NCBI GenBank assembly: GCA_963711035.1
Contig: CAVQCN010000001.1
Coordinates: forward strand, 744,001-808,000
Direction: 5' to 3'
DNA length: 64,000 nt
DNA from: WHTK01 sp963711035
GTDB taxonomy: Bacteria > Chloroflexota > Dehalococcoidia > DSTF01 > WHTK01
In this document: in pieces, positions 8,299-17,014 of the stretch
Layout: each line of letters opens with the position of its first letter
How positions within the stretch are numbered: the first letter of the stretch is position 1
Made by a program: the position numbers and the translations under genes
Notes under the pieces: model-generated
What the model saw: only the letters and a program-made list of their open reading frames with translations
The model's database searches: none
What the model was told of the DNA's origin: nothing

Positions 8299-9771
8299 AT
8301 GCAACTCAAGGGCATTGAGTACAAGTGGCTCGTCGCCGCCGCCTTTGTTTTCGGCATCTTCATGGACCTGATGGACATCACCATCGTCAACGTGGCGCTG
8401 CCGACCCTGGGCGACACCTTCCACGCCTCCAGCGATTCGCTGGAATGGGTCGTGACCGGCTACCTGCTGAGCCTGGCGATCTGGATCCCGGCCTCCGGCT
8501 GGATCGGCGACCGCTTCGGCACCAAGAAGACGTTCATGTTTGCGCTCGCGATGTTCGTGATGGGCTCGACGCTGTGCGGCCTCTCGTGGAACATCGAGTC
8601 ACTGATCGCCTTCCGCGTGCTGCAGGGCGTCGGCGGCGGCATGCTGACGCCGGTCGGCACGACGATGCTCTTTCGCGCCTTCCCGCCCCACGAGCGTGCC
8701 CAGGCGTCCATCGTGCTCACGGTGCCGACGGTCATCGCCCCGGCAGCCGGGCCGGTGTTGGGCGGCGCCTTCGTCGACTACGTCAGCTGGCACTGGATCT
8801 TCTTCGTCAACGTGCCTATCGGCGTGGCCGGCTTCCTGTTCACGATGCTCTTCATCAAGGAGGAAAAGCAGCCGCACGCCGAGTCCTTCGACTACTGGGG
8901 CTTCATCCTCTCCGGCGGCGGCCTGGCGCTGGTCTTGTTTGCCCTGTCGCGCGGGCCCGAAGCGGGTTGGGGATCGCTGCAGGTGCTGGCGTCGGGCATT
9001 ATCGGCGTCGTCATGTTCGCCGGCCTGACCTACGTCGAGCTGAACAAGGACAAGCCCATGCTCGACTTGCGGTTGCTGGTGGACCGCATGTTCCGCAGCG
9101 CCAACATCGTCCTGTTCGCGATGATGGGCGGACTCATGGGCGTGCTGTTCCTGCTGCCGCTCTTCCTGCAGAACCTGCGCGGCTACTCGGCGCTGGACAC
9201 CGGCCTCGTGCTCATGCCGCAGGCCGTGGCCGTCGCGCTGTTCGCACCGATCTCCGGCAACCTGTACCCGAAGATCGGGCCGCGGCGCATGCTCGTCTTC
9301 GCTATGATCCTGTTCACGATTAGCTCCGCCGCCTTCCTCTTCGTCGACCTGAAGACGAGCATCGTCCTGATCGGCGCCATCCTCGTCCTGCGCGGCCTGG
9401 CGATGGCGTTTACCTTCATCCCGCTGCAGGCTGCCACCTTCGCCACGATTCGCCACGAGGACACCGGCCAGGCCTCGTCCATCTTCAACACAAACCGGCA
9501 GGTCGCCTCGTCGTTCGGCGTAGCGATCCTGGCGACGGTGCTCACGTCGCAGATCAACTCGCGCGTGCCGGACGCTATCGCGGCAGCGGCGCCGGGAGCG
9601 CAGCAGGCCGCGGCGGCACACGCCACCCTGCTCGCTTTTCACGACGCCTTCCTCGCGGCGGTCGTGCTGGCCGTCGTCGGCATCGTCTTCGCTCTGATCA
9701 TCCGCGACGAAGACGCCGCCGCCTCGATGCGGCCGCCAGAGGAGCGCATCGAGGAACCACTCGCGGTCTAG
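8299..9771 (+). CDS. MFS drug exporter, DHA2 (EmrB/QacA) family
   Basis: Inner-membrane proton-driven exporter. The 490-residue length and roughly 14 hydrophobic segments fit DHA2. Seen are the TM1 motif DLMDITIVNVALPTL with its family Asp, the WVVTGYLLSLA segment, motif A in GWIGDRFGTKKTF, the gating stretch AGPVLGGAFVD in TM5 and a long C-terminal hydrophobic end followed by an acidic tail. The ATG follows ggggaga by 6 bases. It is monocistronic or first in a unit with the next hydrolase (79-base gap). Two dyads upstream may control it. Substrate unknown. Confidence 0.93.
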   Translation: MQLKGIEYKWLVAAAFVFGIFMDLMDITIVNVALPTLGDTFHASSDSLEWVVTGYLLSLAIWIPASGWIGDRFGTKKTFMFALAMFVMGSTLCGLSWNIESLIAFRVLQGVGGGMLTPVGTTMLFRAFPPHERAQASIVLTVPTVIAPAAGPVLGGAFVDYVSWHWIFFVNVPIGVAGFLFTMLFIKEEKQPHAESFDYWGFILSGGGLALVLFALSRGPEAGWGSLQVLASGIIGVVMFAGLTYVELNKDKPMLDLRLLVDRMFRSANIVLFAMMGGLMGVLFLLPLFLQNLRGYSALDTGLVLMPQAVAVALFAPISGNLYPKIGPRRMLVFAMILFTISSAAFLFVDLKTSIVLIGAILVLRGLAMAFTFIPLQAATFATIRHEDTGQASSIFNTNRQVASSFGVAILATVLTSQINSRVPDAIAAAAPGAQQAAAAHATLLAFHDAFLAAVVLAVVGIVFALIIRDEDAAASMRPPEERIEEPLAV

Positions 9772-9850
9772 CCACTAGCGTGGCGGCGCGGACGCTTCGC
9801 CTGAAGCGCCGATCATCTGCTCACGGCGCCTGGAGTCGTACACTTTGACC

Positions 9851-10669
9851 ATGCCTTTCGCGCCAGTCAACGGTATCGACCTCTACTACGAGGTGAACGG
9901 CTCAGGCCCAGCAGTGCTGTTTGCGCACGGGCAGGGTGGCAACCACCTGAGCTGGTGGCGCCAGGTGCCCTTCTTCTCGCGCTTCTACACCTGCATCACG
10001 TTCGACCACCGTGCCTTCGGCCGTAGCCACGACCTCGACAACAAGGGGCGGCGCGGCTTTGGCGACGACGCCATCGGCCTGCTCGACCATCTCGGCATCG
10101 ACGACGTGCGCATCGTGGCGCACTCGATGGGCGGCCGCGCGGCGACGGCGCTGGCGGTACGCGATCCAAGGCAGCGCGTGCGTGCCCTGGTTCTCTCGGG
10201 CACGACCGGAGCCGTGGCAGATGAGGCGGTGCAGCGCCGCCGCGACGAGGCGGAGGCAGCGCGGGGTACCCGCGGCCTCGGCGCGTTTTCGGTGCACCCG
10301 CCCTACAAGGAGACGGACCCGGAGGGCTACTTCCTGCTGCGTCAGATTTCGAAGCTGAACCCGCCGCGGCCCAAAGACTTCCTGGGGCCCCCCAACCCGC
10401 CGCCGCTACCGCCTGGCACGCCACCACGCGCACCGATGTCGCAGCGACTGCGCGAGACCGGCATCCCCGTCCTCTACCTGGTCGGCGAACACGACATGAT
10501 CACGCCGGCAGACCTGATCGAAATGTGCCACCGTCTAATCCCGGGCTCGCAGTATCACGTAGCGTGGGGATCGGGCCACTCCGTCTACTGGGAAAAGCCG
10601 GACGAGTTCAACGAGGTCGTGCTGCGCTTCCTGAGCAAGCTCGACGGCCTCGATTTCGACACCGAGTAA
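9851..10669 (+). CDS. Alpha/beta hydrolase
   Basis: A 272-residue fold typical of small-molecule hydrolases and C-C or lactone hydrolases. Visible are the N-terminal INGIDLYYEV-like strand (here VNGIDLYYEVNG), oxyanion region FAHGQGGNH, nucleophile elbow AHSMGGR, an acid candidate in VGEHDMI and the catalytic His in GSGHSVYWEKP. A TTG at 9845 is better spaced from the GGAG at 9832 and would add two residues, so the start is uncertain by two codons. A proline-rich insertion (about residues 176-196) precedes the acid segment and probably forms the lid. It follows the exporter gene on the same strand. Confidence 0.82.
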   Translation: MPFAPVNGIDLYYEVNGSGPAVLFAHGQGGNHLSWWRQVPFFSRFYTCITFDHRAFGRSHDLDNKGRRGFGDDAIGLLDHLGIDDVRIVAHSMGGRAATALAVRDPRQRVRALVLSGTTGAVADEAVQRRRDEAEAARGTRGLGAFSVHPPYKETDPEGYFLLRQISKLNPPRPKDFLGPPNPPPLPPGTPPRAPMSQRLRETGIPVLYLVGEHDMITPADLIEMCHRLIPGSQYHVAWGSGHSVYWEKPDEFNEVVLRFLSKLDGLDFDTE

Positions 10670-10699
10670 CGTCGACGCGTCGCCGCAGTTGAGGACCGC

Positions 10700-10990
10700 C
10701 TAGTACAGCGGGTTGTAAAACTGGTGCTTCAACTTGGGCTCGCGCGTGGGAATGTCGTCCGGGTTGACGCGCGGTGGCTCGGACACGACCGACAGGACGA
10801 TCTCCGACTCTGTCAGTGGCTCCGGCGGGCGGGCGCGCTCGTGCTCGCCGATGAGGGCAAAGAGGTCGCCGAGCTTGATCTCGGTGTGACCAACCCGGTT
10901 GCGAATCGCCTGGATGCGGTCGCGCACCTCGATGGGGTTGACGTCGTTGCGGTTGGGCTCATCCCTGCGTGTCTTCTTGAAGAACGGCAT
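10700..10990 (-). CDS. Hypothetical protein (96 aa)
   Basis: I do not recognise a family. The protein starts with a basic MPFFKKTRRD, followed by a probable helix (VRDRIQAIRNRVGHTEIKLG) and a proline-rich C-terminal half. No cysteine, signal peptide or membrane segment is seen. It faces the preceding hydrolase gene tail to tail and lies downstream of the first MetE-like gene on the same strand, after a candidate terminator. The biased, clearly non-random residue mix supports real coding. Confidence 0.6.
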   Translation of the reverse strand: MPFFKKTRRDEPNRNDVNPIEVRDRIQAIRNRVGHTEIKLGDLFALIGEHERARPPEPLTESEIVLSVVSEPPRVNPDDIPTREPKLKHQFYNPLY

Positions 10991-11093
10991 CCCTGACTGT
11001 CGCCACGGGCTCCTCCCGCGATACGTCCCTGTTCGGCGACTCCCTTCTTGCTACTACAAACGCGGCCGGGTGTCGCCTATAACGCACCGCCGC

Positions 11094-11123
11094 GAAGAGG
11101 CCGCCCCGCAGGACGGCCTCTTC
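11094..11123 (-). terminator. Hairpin downstream of MetE-like gene 1
   Basis: A 10-base perfect stem (gaagaggccg at 11094-11103, complement at 11114-11123) with a 10-base loop lies 80 bases beyond the stop of the leftward MetE-like gene. T-residues follow only on the plus strand, so terminator activity for the leftward gene is moderate. Confidence 0.55.
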
Positions 11124-11205
11124 TTTCCGTTGCCTGTGGACGGATCATCGGTCGGTCCCCGACACATCTCTTCGTCCAACGAACTCCGCGCGGCCACGCC
11201 CCGTG

Positions 11206-12363
11206 CTAACGGCGCCAGAGCTCCTGGCTGGCGAGACGCGCGCCTTCGACCAGTGAGCCGAGCTTGGCCCAGGCCAGCTCCGCGTGCACACGGCCGCCGA
11301 GACCGCAGTCGGTGCCCGCGACGACGCGCTCGCGGCCGACGGCGTTGGCGTAGCGCAGAATACGGTCCGCCACCACCTGCGGGTGCTCGACCACGTTGGT
11401 GGCGTGGCTGACGACGCCGGGGATGACGATCTTGCCATCCGGCAGCTTCGTGTCCTGCCACACGCGCCACTCGTGCTCGTGGCGCACATTGCCTGCTTCG
11501 ACCGAGTAGGCGCCGGCGTTGATCTGCAAGACGAGGTCGACGATGTCCTTCAAAGGTACGTCGCTGGAGTGCGGGCCGTGCCAGCTGCCCCAGCAGACGT
11601 GGAAGCGCACCATCTCCGGCGGGATGTCGCGGATGGCGTGGTTGATGGCGTCGACGCGGACCTGGACATGCTTGTGGTAGTCCTCCATGCTCGGCGCTGG
11701 GTCGAACATGTCCCACATCGTGGCGAAACCGGGCTCATCCAGCTGCAGGATGAAGCCCGCGTCCGTGATCGCTTTGTACTCCTCGTGGAAAGCGTCCGCC
11801 AGCGCGAAGAGGTAGTCGTGGTCGTCCTTGTAGTAGCGGTTCTGCAGCCGCGCAAAGCTGCCGACCGAGACCGCGCTGATGAAGGCCTCCGGGACATCCT
11901 TGCCCTCGATCGCCGCCTTGAGGTTGGCGATGTCGACCTTGATTGCTTCCTGGCCGTGATAGCTGATCGGGCCGGTGAAGATCGGTGGTGCAATGCCGCC
12001 GCCGCCCGTCATCAACTCGGAGAAGGCGCCGGGGAAGCGCTTGCGGTCGCGCAGGCTGGTCTGGGGCCGTGGCGGCTCCGGCGACTGCTCCCAGCCGGAG
12101 ATACGCTCCCAGGCGTAGCCGGACCAGGCGCCGTAATCGACCGGGTTACGCGTCGCCTTGCCGTACTCGCCGTCGTTGACGATGTCGACGCCGAGCTCGC
12201 GCTGGTGGTCGACGACTTGCTTGACCCAGTCGCCCATCTCCTTCGACCAACCGAGCGGATCGGTCGGCCGGGCGGGACGCGTCTTGCCAAGCTCGATGAC
12301 TTCCTGGGGACGCGGCAGGCTGCCGGCGTGGGTGGTGAGAATCCTGTCGGTGCTGAACTTCAA
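11206..12363 (-). CDS. MetE-like zinc protein, paralogue 1 (methyl/alkyl transferase family)
   Basis: A 385-residue protein matching the C-terminal catalytic half of cobalamin-independent methionine synthase and the epoxyalkane:CoM transferase-like group. The four zinc ligands of the family can be placed: His255 and Cys257 (FHVCWGSWHG), Glu289 (SVEAGNVRHEHE) and Cys353 (GTDCGLGGR). The N-terminal ILTTHAGSLPRP and VDYGAW motifs recur in its paralogues. The start is a TTG, set by homology and an AGAGG six bases upstream. Full MetE is about 750 residues, so this is a half-length relative; its thiol acceptor and donor are unknown. It forms a leftward unit with no close partner. Confidence 0.85.
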   Translation of the reverse strand: MKFSTDRILTTHAGSLPRPQEVIELGKTRPARPTDPLGWSKEMGDWVKQVVDHQRELGVDIVNDGEYGKATRNPVDYGAWSGYAWERISGWEQSPEPPRPQTSLRDRKRFPGAFSELMTGGGGIAPPIFTGPISYHGQEAIKVDIANLKAAIEGKDVPEAFISAVSVGSFARLQNRYYKDDHDYLFALADAFHEEYKAITDAGFILQLDEPGFATMWDMFDPAPSMEDYHKHVQVRVDAINHAIRDIPPEMVRFHVCWGSWHGPHSSDVPLKDIVDLVLQINAGAYSVEAGNVRHEHEWRVWQDTKLPDGKIVIPGVVSHATNVVEHPQVVADRILRYANAVGRERVVAGTDCGLGGRVHAELAWAKLGSLVEGARLASQELWRR

Positions 12364-12498
12364 AGCAGGCCTCTTTCTCTCGAACGCTGCTGAGGAACGT
12401 CCTCTCTCGGGGCGAGTTGGATTCTACAATTCGCCGTCCTCTGGTGATAGATGGAAAACCGTTTCGGCATCGAGCGGCGCTATAGCCGCCGAAGACGC

Positions 12499-13011
12499 CT
12501 AGGTCATGCCCGTAGCCTCGAGCAGGACGTCGCGCAGCAGGTGCAAGGCGACCGTCGTGAACTCGATCATGTTGGCCTCGCGGTCGGCCGAGCCGGTCTC
12601 GATCACTTCGCTCCGGTCTATGGGTCCGGCGATAGAGATCGTCGTGCGGCCGGGACGCGTGCCGGAGCGGCCCGGCGTTGGCCCAGCTAGACCGGACTCG
12701 GCCAGACACCACGTCGTGCCGAGGCGCTCCCGCATCGACCGCGCCATCGAGTGCAGCATCTCCGGCGTCGTACCGCGATAGTTGGCGAGCTCTTCCGCCG
12801 GCACGCCGGCCAGGACGGTGCGTGAGTTCAGCGTGTACACGACGGCGCCGCCGCCGAAGTAGCGCGATGCACCCGGCACCCAGAGCAGCGCCGCCGAGAT
12901 CAGCCCGCCGGCCGTCGCCTCGGCGACGCTGATGGTCTCGTTGCGCCCGATGAGCAGCTCGGCGATCTCCCGCGCGAACCGCTCCTGCTCCTCATTCAGA
13001 AACGAAGCCAT
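12499..13011 (-). CDS. CinA C-terminal domain family protein (PncC-like amidohydrolase)
   Basis: The 170-residue length equals a stand-alone CinA C-terminal domain, whose best-known members deamidate nicotinamide mononucleotide. Motifs seen are VAEATAGGLISAALL, GASRYFGGGAVVYTLNSR and CLAESGLAGPTPGRSG, all typical of the fold. A GAGGAGG lies 8 bases before the ATG. It lies between the MetE-like gene and the bicupin gene on the same strand. The typical VAES(C/T)TGG start of the domain is here VAEATAGG, so activity may have diverged. Confidence 0.82.
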   Translation of the reverse strand: MASFLNEEQERFAREIAELLIGRNETISVAEATAGGLISAALLWVPGASRYFGGGAVVYTLNSRTVLAGVPAEELANYRGTTPEMLHSMARSMRERLGTTWCLAESGLAGPTPGRSGTRPGRTTISIAGPIDRSEVIETGSADREANMIEFTTVALHLLRDVLLEATGMT

Positions 13012-13088
13012 GAATCTTCCTCCTCGTCCCGTCCACTGTACAGAAGCTCCGAACCGAAACGTCCCTGCCGAACGGCCCGGAATGAGGA

Positions 13089-13118
13089 AGAGGCGCCCCG
13101 ACTTCTCGAGACGCCTCT
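13089..13118 (-). terminator. Weak hairpin downstream of the bicupin gene
   Basis: Seven-base arms (agaggcg at 13089-13095, complement at 13112-13118) with a 16-base loop, 23 bases beyond the leftward bicupin stop, followed on that strand by ttcctc. A possible terminator. Confidence 0.4.
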
Positions 13119-13140
13119 CTGTTCGTTGATTCAGGAACCG

Positions 13141-13914
13141 TTACAGGTCCAGGTTCACCGGTACGCTGTCGACGTCCCGGACGGACGGCGGCATACGCAC
13201 CTCGATGTGCGTGGAGTGGCCGCGGCCGCTGTTCTCGTAGGTGTGCGGCGTGCCCTTGGGCAGGTAGACGTACGTGTTCGGCTCGATCTTCTGGATCTTG
13301 CGGCCGATCTGTACGTCGAGCTGGCCGGTCATCGTGTAGAGCACCTTCGTGTAGGGGCTGACGTGGACGTCGCCCTCGCCCTTGCCTTCGGGCACCTGCA
13401 CGATGTCAATGCGGGCGTGGTGCGAGCCGCTGTCGTAGTCGGCCATCGTCACGTTGGTCTTCTCGTTGGGATCGAACTTCGAGCGGTCCAGCGAGCGGAT
13501 GTAGTGCGGGTTGACCGGCACTTCATGCACATCGTAGGCCGGATACTCGGCGCGGTAGAAGCGCTGCAGGCCGGGGAAGTCGCCCGGGACGATGAACTCC
13601 CAGTGGATCTCGTCCTTATCGGTAGAGTTGAAGTTGCGATGCGGTAAAGCCGTCGGAATGTAGATCAGGTCGTCTGCGTTGGCCTTCATGCTCTCGTCGG
13701 CCAGCTGCAGGTTCATCTCGCCGTGGAAGATGAAATAGAACTGGTCGCCCAGGTGCGTGTGCACGACCGGCGTACCGGTACCCGGCGGCACGCGCGTCAC
13801 GACGAGGAAACACCCGTCCACGCCCTGTTCTGACGTGCCGACCCACTGGCTGTGGAACTCGGTGGGCTTGAAATCGTTGAAGTCTACCGGGATGACGTAC
13901 TGAATGTCTGCCAA
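13141..13914 (-). CDS. Bicupin protein, likely dioxygenase- or isomerase-like
   Basis: A 257-residue soluble protein with two cupin barrels. The first has HTHLGDQFYFIFHGE and a closing PHRNF; the second has a HVSPYTKVLYTMTGQ stretch and PKGTPHTYEN. The His/Glu pattern indicates at least one metal site. Bicupins of this size include gentisate-type ring-cleaving dioxygenases and sugar-acid enzymes; the exact reaction is unknown. I start it at the TTG at 13914 because AGGGAGG sits six bases ahead; the GTG at 13920 would touch that site. The gene lies just downstream of a LigB-type dioxygenase on the same strand, but a strong hairpin separates them. Confidence 0.78.
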   Translation of the reverse strand: MADIQYVIPVDFNDFKPTEFHSQWVGTSEQGVDGCFLVVTRVPPGTGTPVVHTHLGDQFYFIFHGEMNLQLADESMKANADDLIYIPTALPHRNFNSTDKDEIHWEFIVPGDFPGLQRFYRAEYPAYDVHEVPVNPHYIRSLDRSKFDPNEKTNVTMADYDSGSHHARIDIVQVPEGKGEGDVHVSPYTKVLYTMTGQLDVQIGRKIQKIEPNTYVYLPKGTPHTYENSGRGHSTHIEVRMPPSVRDVDSVPVNLDL

Positions 13915-14011
13915 TCTCACCCTCCCTTTACCGGTCTGGATAACGCCTGTTTCGATTGCGGCGCTCAGTGTAGCACCGGCGGCAAGCCTCGACCCGGCGC
14001 CTCGATAGAAA

Positions 14012-14044
14012 ACGAAGCGGCCAGTTTACGGCTGGCCGCTTCGT
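14012..14044 (-). terminator. Strong hairpin between LigB-type and bicupin genes
   Basis: Perfect 13-base arms (acgaagcggccag at 14012-14024, complement at 14032-14044) around a 7-base loop, about 120 bases beyond the LigB-type gene stop. No T-run follows on the minus strand, so it is a probable rather than certain terminator. Confidence 0.6.
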
Positions 14045-14162
14045 CCATATTGTCTAATCCAGACTCCGCCCGTGCTGATGATCTAGAGCAGCGTCGGCCG
14101 GGCCAGTACCAGACTCCTTCTGTTGTCAATCACTCGCGCGGTCACGCCGCCATGCAAATGGC

Positions 14163-15272
14163 CTAGCGCGGGTCCCAGATCGCGAAGACCTTGCTCGAGT
14201 TGTAGCTGTAGGTCTCAATGAAGTGGGAGTAGTCCGGCGCCTTGTGGCCGAGCTCTTCCATCGCGCCAAGGACGCAGAACCAGTTGCGGAACTCCTGCCA
14301 GCCGTTCGAGAGGATCTCGTCGTTCGTGACTGCCCGCCAGGCGTCGTAGTTCGTGCCGAGCAGGTTCTCGTACATCCGCTTGTCGTTGTCGACGTCCGGG
14401 TAGAGGAAGTTGTTCTTCGGCACGAGGAAGGCGTGCGACCAGCTGGAAGACGCGATCACCGCGACCCGCCACGGGCTTGCTTGCAGGACACGGGCGGTGG
14501 CAGCGCCGACTTCCATGCAGCGCTCCGGCGTCGGGCCGTCCGGGTCCAGCTCCTCCTGCGGCATGTCGATCGAGCCGATCGGGTAGTGGCCGCCGCGGTT
14601 GATCAGTACGCGAGCGCCGTAGCAGTTCACCTGGAATGTAAGGGTCGGGTAAGGCCAGCCCTTCTTTCCTTCCCAGTCGAGCAGGAGCATCGTGTTGAGG
14701 AAGCCGTGCGGAAAGGTGCCGTAGTGCAGGGGCTCGTAGGCGTAAGCGACGTCGATCTTCTGGTTGATCAGGCCGGCCGCGAGGTGGCGGCCCTGAGGAC
14801 GGGCGCCGCGGACCGTCATCGTCTTGTCGACCGGCCAACCCCAGGTGTTGTTCGGGTTGCCCTGACCGCCGAACTGAGACTCCGGCGCCTGCGGCGTGAG
14901 CCGGTCGCCGTAGCGCTTGAAGGGGGCGATCTCCATGTCGCCGAACGCTTGCACGCAAAAGGCGGGGATGATGTCTTCCTTGAAGTTCTCGTACTGGTCG
15001 TCGGCCCAGATCAGCACGAAGTCCGGATTGAAGGCGTCGAGGCGCTCGCGGATCTTCTGTGCCTGGACCCTGAAGGCCTCGCGATGCTCTATGTTGGCGG
15101 TCTTGCCTTCGTCGTCGCCCAGCTCCCGCCTCAGGCCTTCGGGCCAGTTCTTGGGGTCCTTGGCCGACTCCGGAATGTCCGGCCGCTCGAGGTGCCGGTA
15201 CATGCCGCTGCGTGGCGCCGGCGGCGACATGCCCATGCCGTGGCTCATGCCCAGTCCGAGTATCTCACCCAT
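14163..15272 (-). CDS. LigB-type extradiol dioxygenase catalytic subunit homologue
   Basis: Family members use non-haem Fe(II) to open catechol or gallate-like rings. The 369-residue protein begins with the family pattern GLGMSHGMGM (metal-binding His candidate), has DFVLIWADDQYENF with an acidic metal-region pair, and VIASSSWSHAFL, which matches the family's SGGLSH-like catalytic His segment. AGAGAGG precedes the ATG by 6 bases. It is divergent from a LysR regulator with a 180-base shared region holding a perfect palindrome, so regulation by that protein is likely. It is longer than ordinary LigB (about 280-300), with an insertion after residue 110. Confidence 0.82.
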   Translation of the reverse strand: MGEILGLGMSHGMGMSPPAPRSGMYRHLERPDIPESAKDPKNWPEGLRRELGDDEGKTANIEHREAFRVQAQKIRERLDAFNPDFVLIWADDQYENFKEDIIPAFCVQAFGDMEIAPFKRYGDRLTPQAPESQFGGQGNPNNTWGWPVDKTMTVRGARPQGRHLAAGLINQKIDVAYAYEPLHYGTFPHGFLNTMLLLDWEGKKGWPYPTLTFQVNCYGARVLINRGGHYPIGSIDMPQEELDPDGPTPERCMEVGAATARVLQASPWRVAVIASSSWSHAFLVPKNNFLYPDVDNDKRMYENLLGTNYDAWRAVTNDEILSNGWQEFRNWFCVLGAMEELGHKAPDYSHFIETYSYNSSKVFAIWDPR

Positions 15273-15389
15273 TGCTCACCTCTCTCTATGGCGCGTCACC
15301 GCGCCCCATCTAGCCCTAATCTAGCGAGGCCGGCGAGCCGGTCAATAGGATTCGCCAATGTTTGGTATATGATTTGTTGCCATATGAAC

Positions 15390-15405
15390 CATTCAGAACT
15401 GAATG
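15390..15405. promoter_or_regulatory. Perfect 16-base palindrome in the LigB/LysR divergent region
   Basis: cattcagaactgaatg has exact 7-base arms around two bases and lies 47 bases ahead of the LysR start and 118 bases ahead of the LigB-type start. Position and symmetry suit a LysR-type operator. The classical T-N11-A spacing is not matched exactly. Confidence 0.55.
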
Positions 15406-15452
15406 CTTCATTCGATATCCTGGTGACAGACTGATACCTGGATAGTGCTGCG

Positions 15453-16418
15453 ATGAACCTGGCGGAAATCGACCTCAACCTGCTGCTCGCGCTGGACGCG
15501 CTGCTGGCGGAGCGCAATCTCACCCGTGCGGGGCGGCGTCTCGGCCTCAGCCAGCCCTCGATGAGCCGCGCCCTGGAGCAGCTGCGCCGCATCTTCGACG
15601 ACGACCTGCTCGTGCGCATCGGCCGCGAGTACCAACTGACGATCCTGGCGCAGGAGCTGGAGCAGCCCTTGGCGACGGCGCTGAGCATGCTGGACGAGAC
15701 GGTGCGCCATCGTCTCACCTTCGACGCGACGCGGGACGAGCGCGTCTTCCGTATCGCTTCGTCGCACGAGGCGGTCCTGCTCGTGCTCAAGCCCCTGATC
15801 GAGAGGCTCTCGACCCGCTATCAGCCGGTGTCGCTGCTGCTCAGGCCCCTCAACGGCAGCTTCACGGTGCGCGATCTCGAAGCCGGCAGGCTCGACCTGG
15901 CGATCTGGCCGTCGGGCCTGCGGGCGCCGGAGCTGATCGACGAACCCCTCTACGAAGACCGCTGGGTTCTCGCGATGTGGCGCGGCGCGCCGTATGAGCC
16001 CGGCCTGCTGACGCGGAAAGAGCTGGCCGAGCGCGTCATCGCCCACGACGCGGACGTGCACGATTACACCGGATTGGACCGCAGCGGCCTCGCCATGGAG
16101 CTGCCGAGCTTGCTGAACGGCGGCAAGCCCCGCCTCACGTTCACGAACCCGTCCCTGCGTCTCCTGCTCCTGCGCGGCACGTCGATGATCGACGTGGCGC
16201 ACGAAAAGCTGGCCCGGCACCTGATGGACGTCGCCGAGCTGAAGATGTACGACGTGCCGTTCGAGACCGAGGCGGTCGGCATGTCGATGCTGTGGCACGG
16301 CAGCCGCAGCACCGACCCCGCCACGAACTGGCTACGAGAGCAGATCCGCGACATCGTCGCGGCTCCGGACTTCGGCACGACGCCGCTCAGCTCAATGACT
16401 TCCTTCGCGCCCGCTTAG
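15453..16418 (+). CDS. LysR-family transcriptional regulator
   Basis: DNA-binding regulator of 321 residues. The N-terminal winged helix-turn-helix is clear: DLNLLLALDALLAERNLTRAGRR, then LGLSQPSMSRALEQLRRIFDDDLLVR, given here as consecutive pieces of one motif at about residues 7-58. A ligand-binding periplasmic-protein-like domain follows from about residue 90. The NodD/DntR-like subgroup is suggested by the DDLLVR ending. Divergent orientation to the LigB-type dioxygenase gene suggests it senses an aromatic inducer and controls that gene. The ribosome site is weak. Confidence 0.92.
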   Translation: MNLAEIDLNLLLALDALLAERNLTRAGRRLGLSQPSMSRALEQLRRIFDDDLLVRIGREYQLTILAQELEQPLATALSMLDETVRHRLTFDATRDERVFRIASSHEAVLLVLKPLIERLSTRYQPVSLLLRPLNGSFTVRDLEAGRLDLAIWPSGLRAPELIDEPLYEDRWVLAMWRGAPYEPGLLTRKELAERVIAHDADVHDYTGLDRSGLAMELPSLLNGGKPRLTFTNPSLRLLLLRGTSMIDVAHEKLARHLMDVAELKMYDVPFETEAVGMSMLWHGSRSTDPATNWLREQIRDIVAAPDFGTTPLSSMTSFAPA

Positions 16419-16464
16419 GCGGGCCTTCTCACCCATCTCTCTGAACGCCTCGATCCTGCCGAAG

Positions 16465-16484
16465 ATAAGTCTGAAGAGACTTAT
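16465..16484. promoter_or_regulatory. Perfect palindrome ahead of the DUF805 gene
   Basis: ataagtct and agacttat flank a 4-base centre (gaag), ending 18 bases before the GTG start, just ahead of the ribosome site gaggagg at 16490-16497. It could be an operator or a leader hairpin. AT-rich arms stand out against the local GC-rich sequence. Confidence 0.45.
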
Positions 16485-16502
16485 ACAGGTGAGGAGGCTT
16501 CT

Positions 16503-17001
16503 GTGGGTTGCGGTATTAGTGGCTTCGAGGCCTTGTTCAAATACGCCGACTTCAGCGGCCGGGCGACCCGTTCAGAGTACTGGTGGTTTAGCCTCACCAA
16601 CTTCATCGTCACGATCGCGCTTGCCATCATTCTTGGCGTAACTCAAAGCCCCATAATCGTGCTCTTTGTCTATGCCGCCGCGATGTTCGTGCCTTCCTTC
16701 AGCCGTCTCAGTTCGGCGGCTCCACGACACAAGCAAGAGCGGATGGTGGCTTCTCCTGGGCCTGGTCCCATTCGGCGGCCTCGTGCTGCTCGTCTTCTAC
16801 GTCATGGATAGCACGCCGGGTGCGAATAACTACGGCCCCAGATCCCAGGACCAGGACGCGGGCGCCGCGGCTCAGAGAGTCGCAGCCAGACATGCGTCGC
16901 TCGAAGAGGAGCTGACGCAGCTCTACGAGCTCCAGAAGACGGGAGCAATGTCGCTCCAGGAGTATCAACAGCGCAGGAATGAGTTGTTTTCACGCCGCTG
17001 A
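16503..17001 (+). pseudogene. DUF805-type small membrane protein, interrupted by one frameshift
   Basis: The first part (from a GTG after GAGGAGG) reads FEALFKYADFSGRATRSEYWWF and two membrane segments; this matches the start of DUF805 proteins. The frame then fails near 16695-16702, and the continuation VRRLHDTSKSGWW with a third and fourth hydrophobic stretch lies one base off, ending at 17001 with a charged coiled C-terminus (LTQLYELQKTGAMSLQEYQQ). One extra base explains it: the distance from start to stop is one more than a multiple of three. Either a real mutation or a sequence error. If intact, about 165 residues, with a C-terminal short SHOCT-like domain (IAELxxLxxxGxIxxEEFxxxK pattern). 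Confidence 0.78.
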
Positions 17002-17014
17002 CGGCGTCCGCCTC

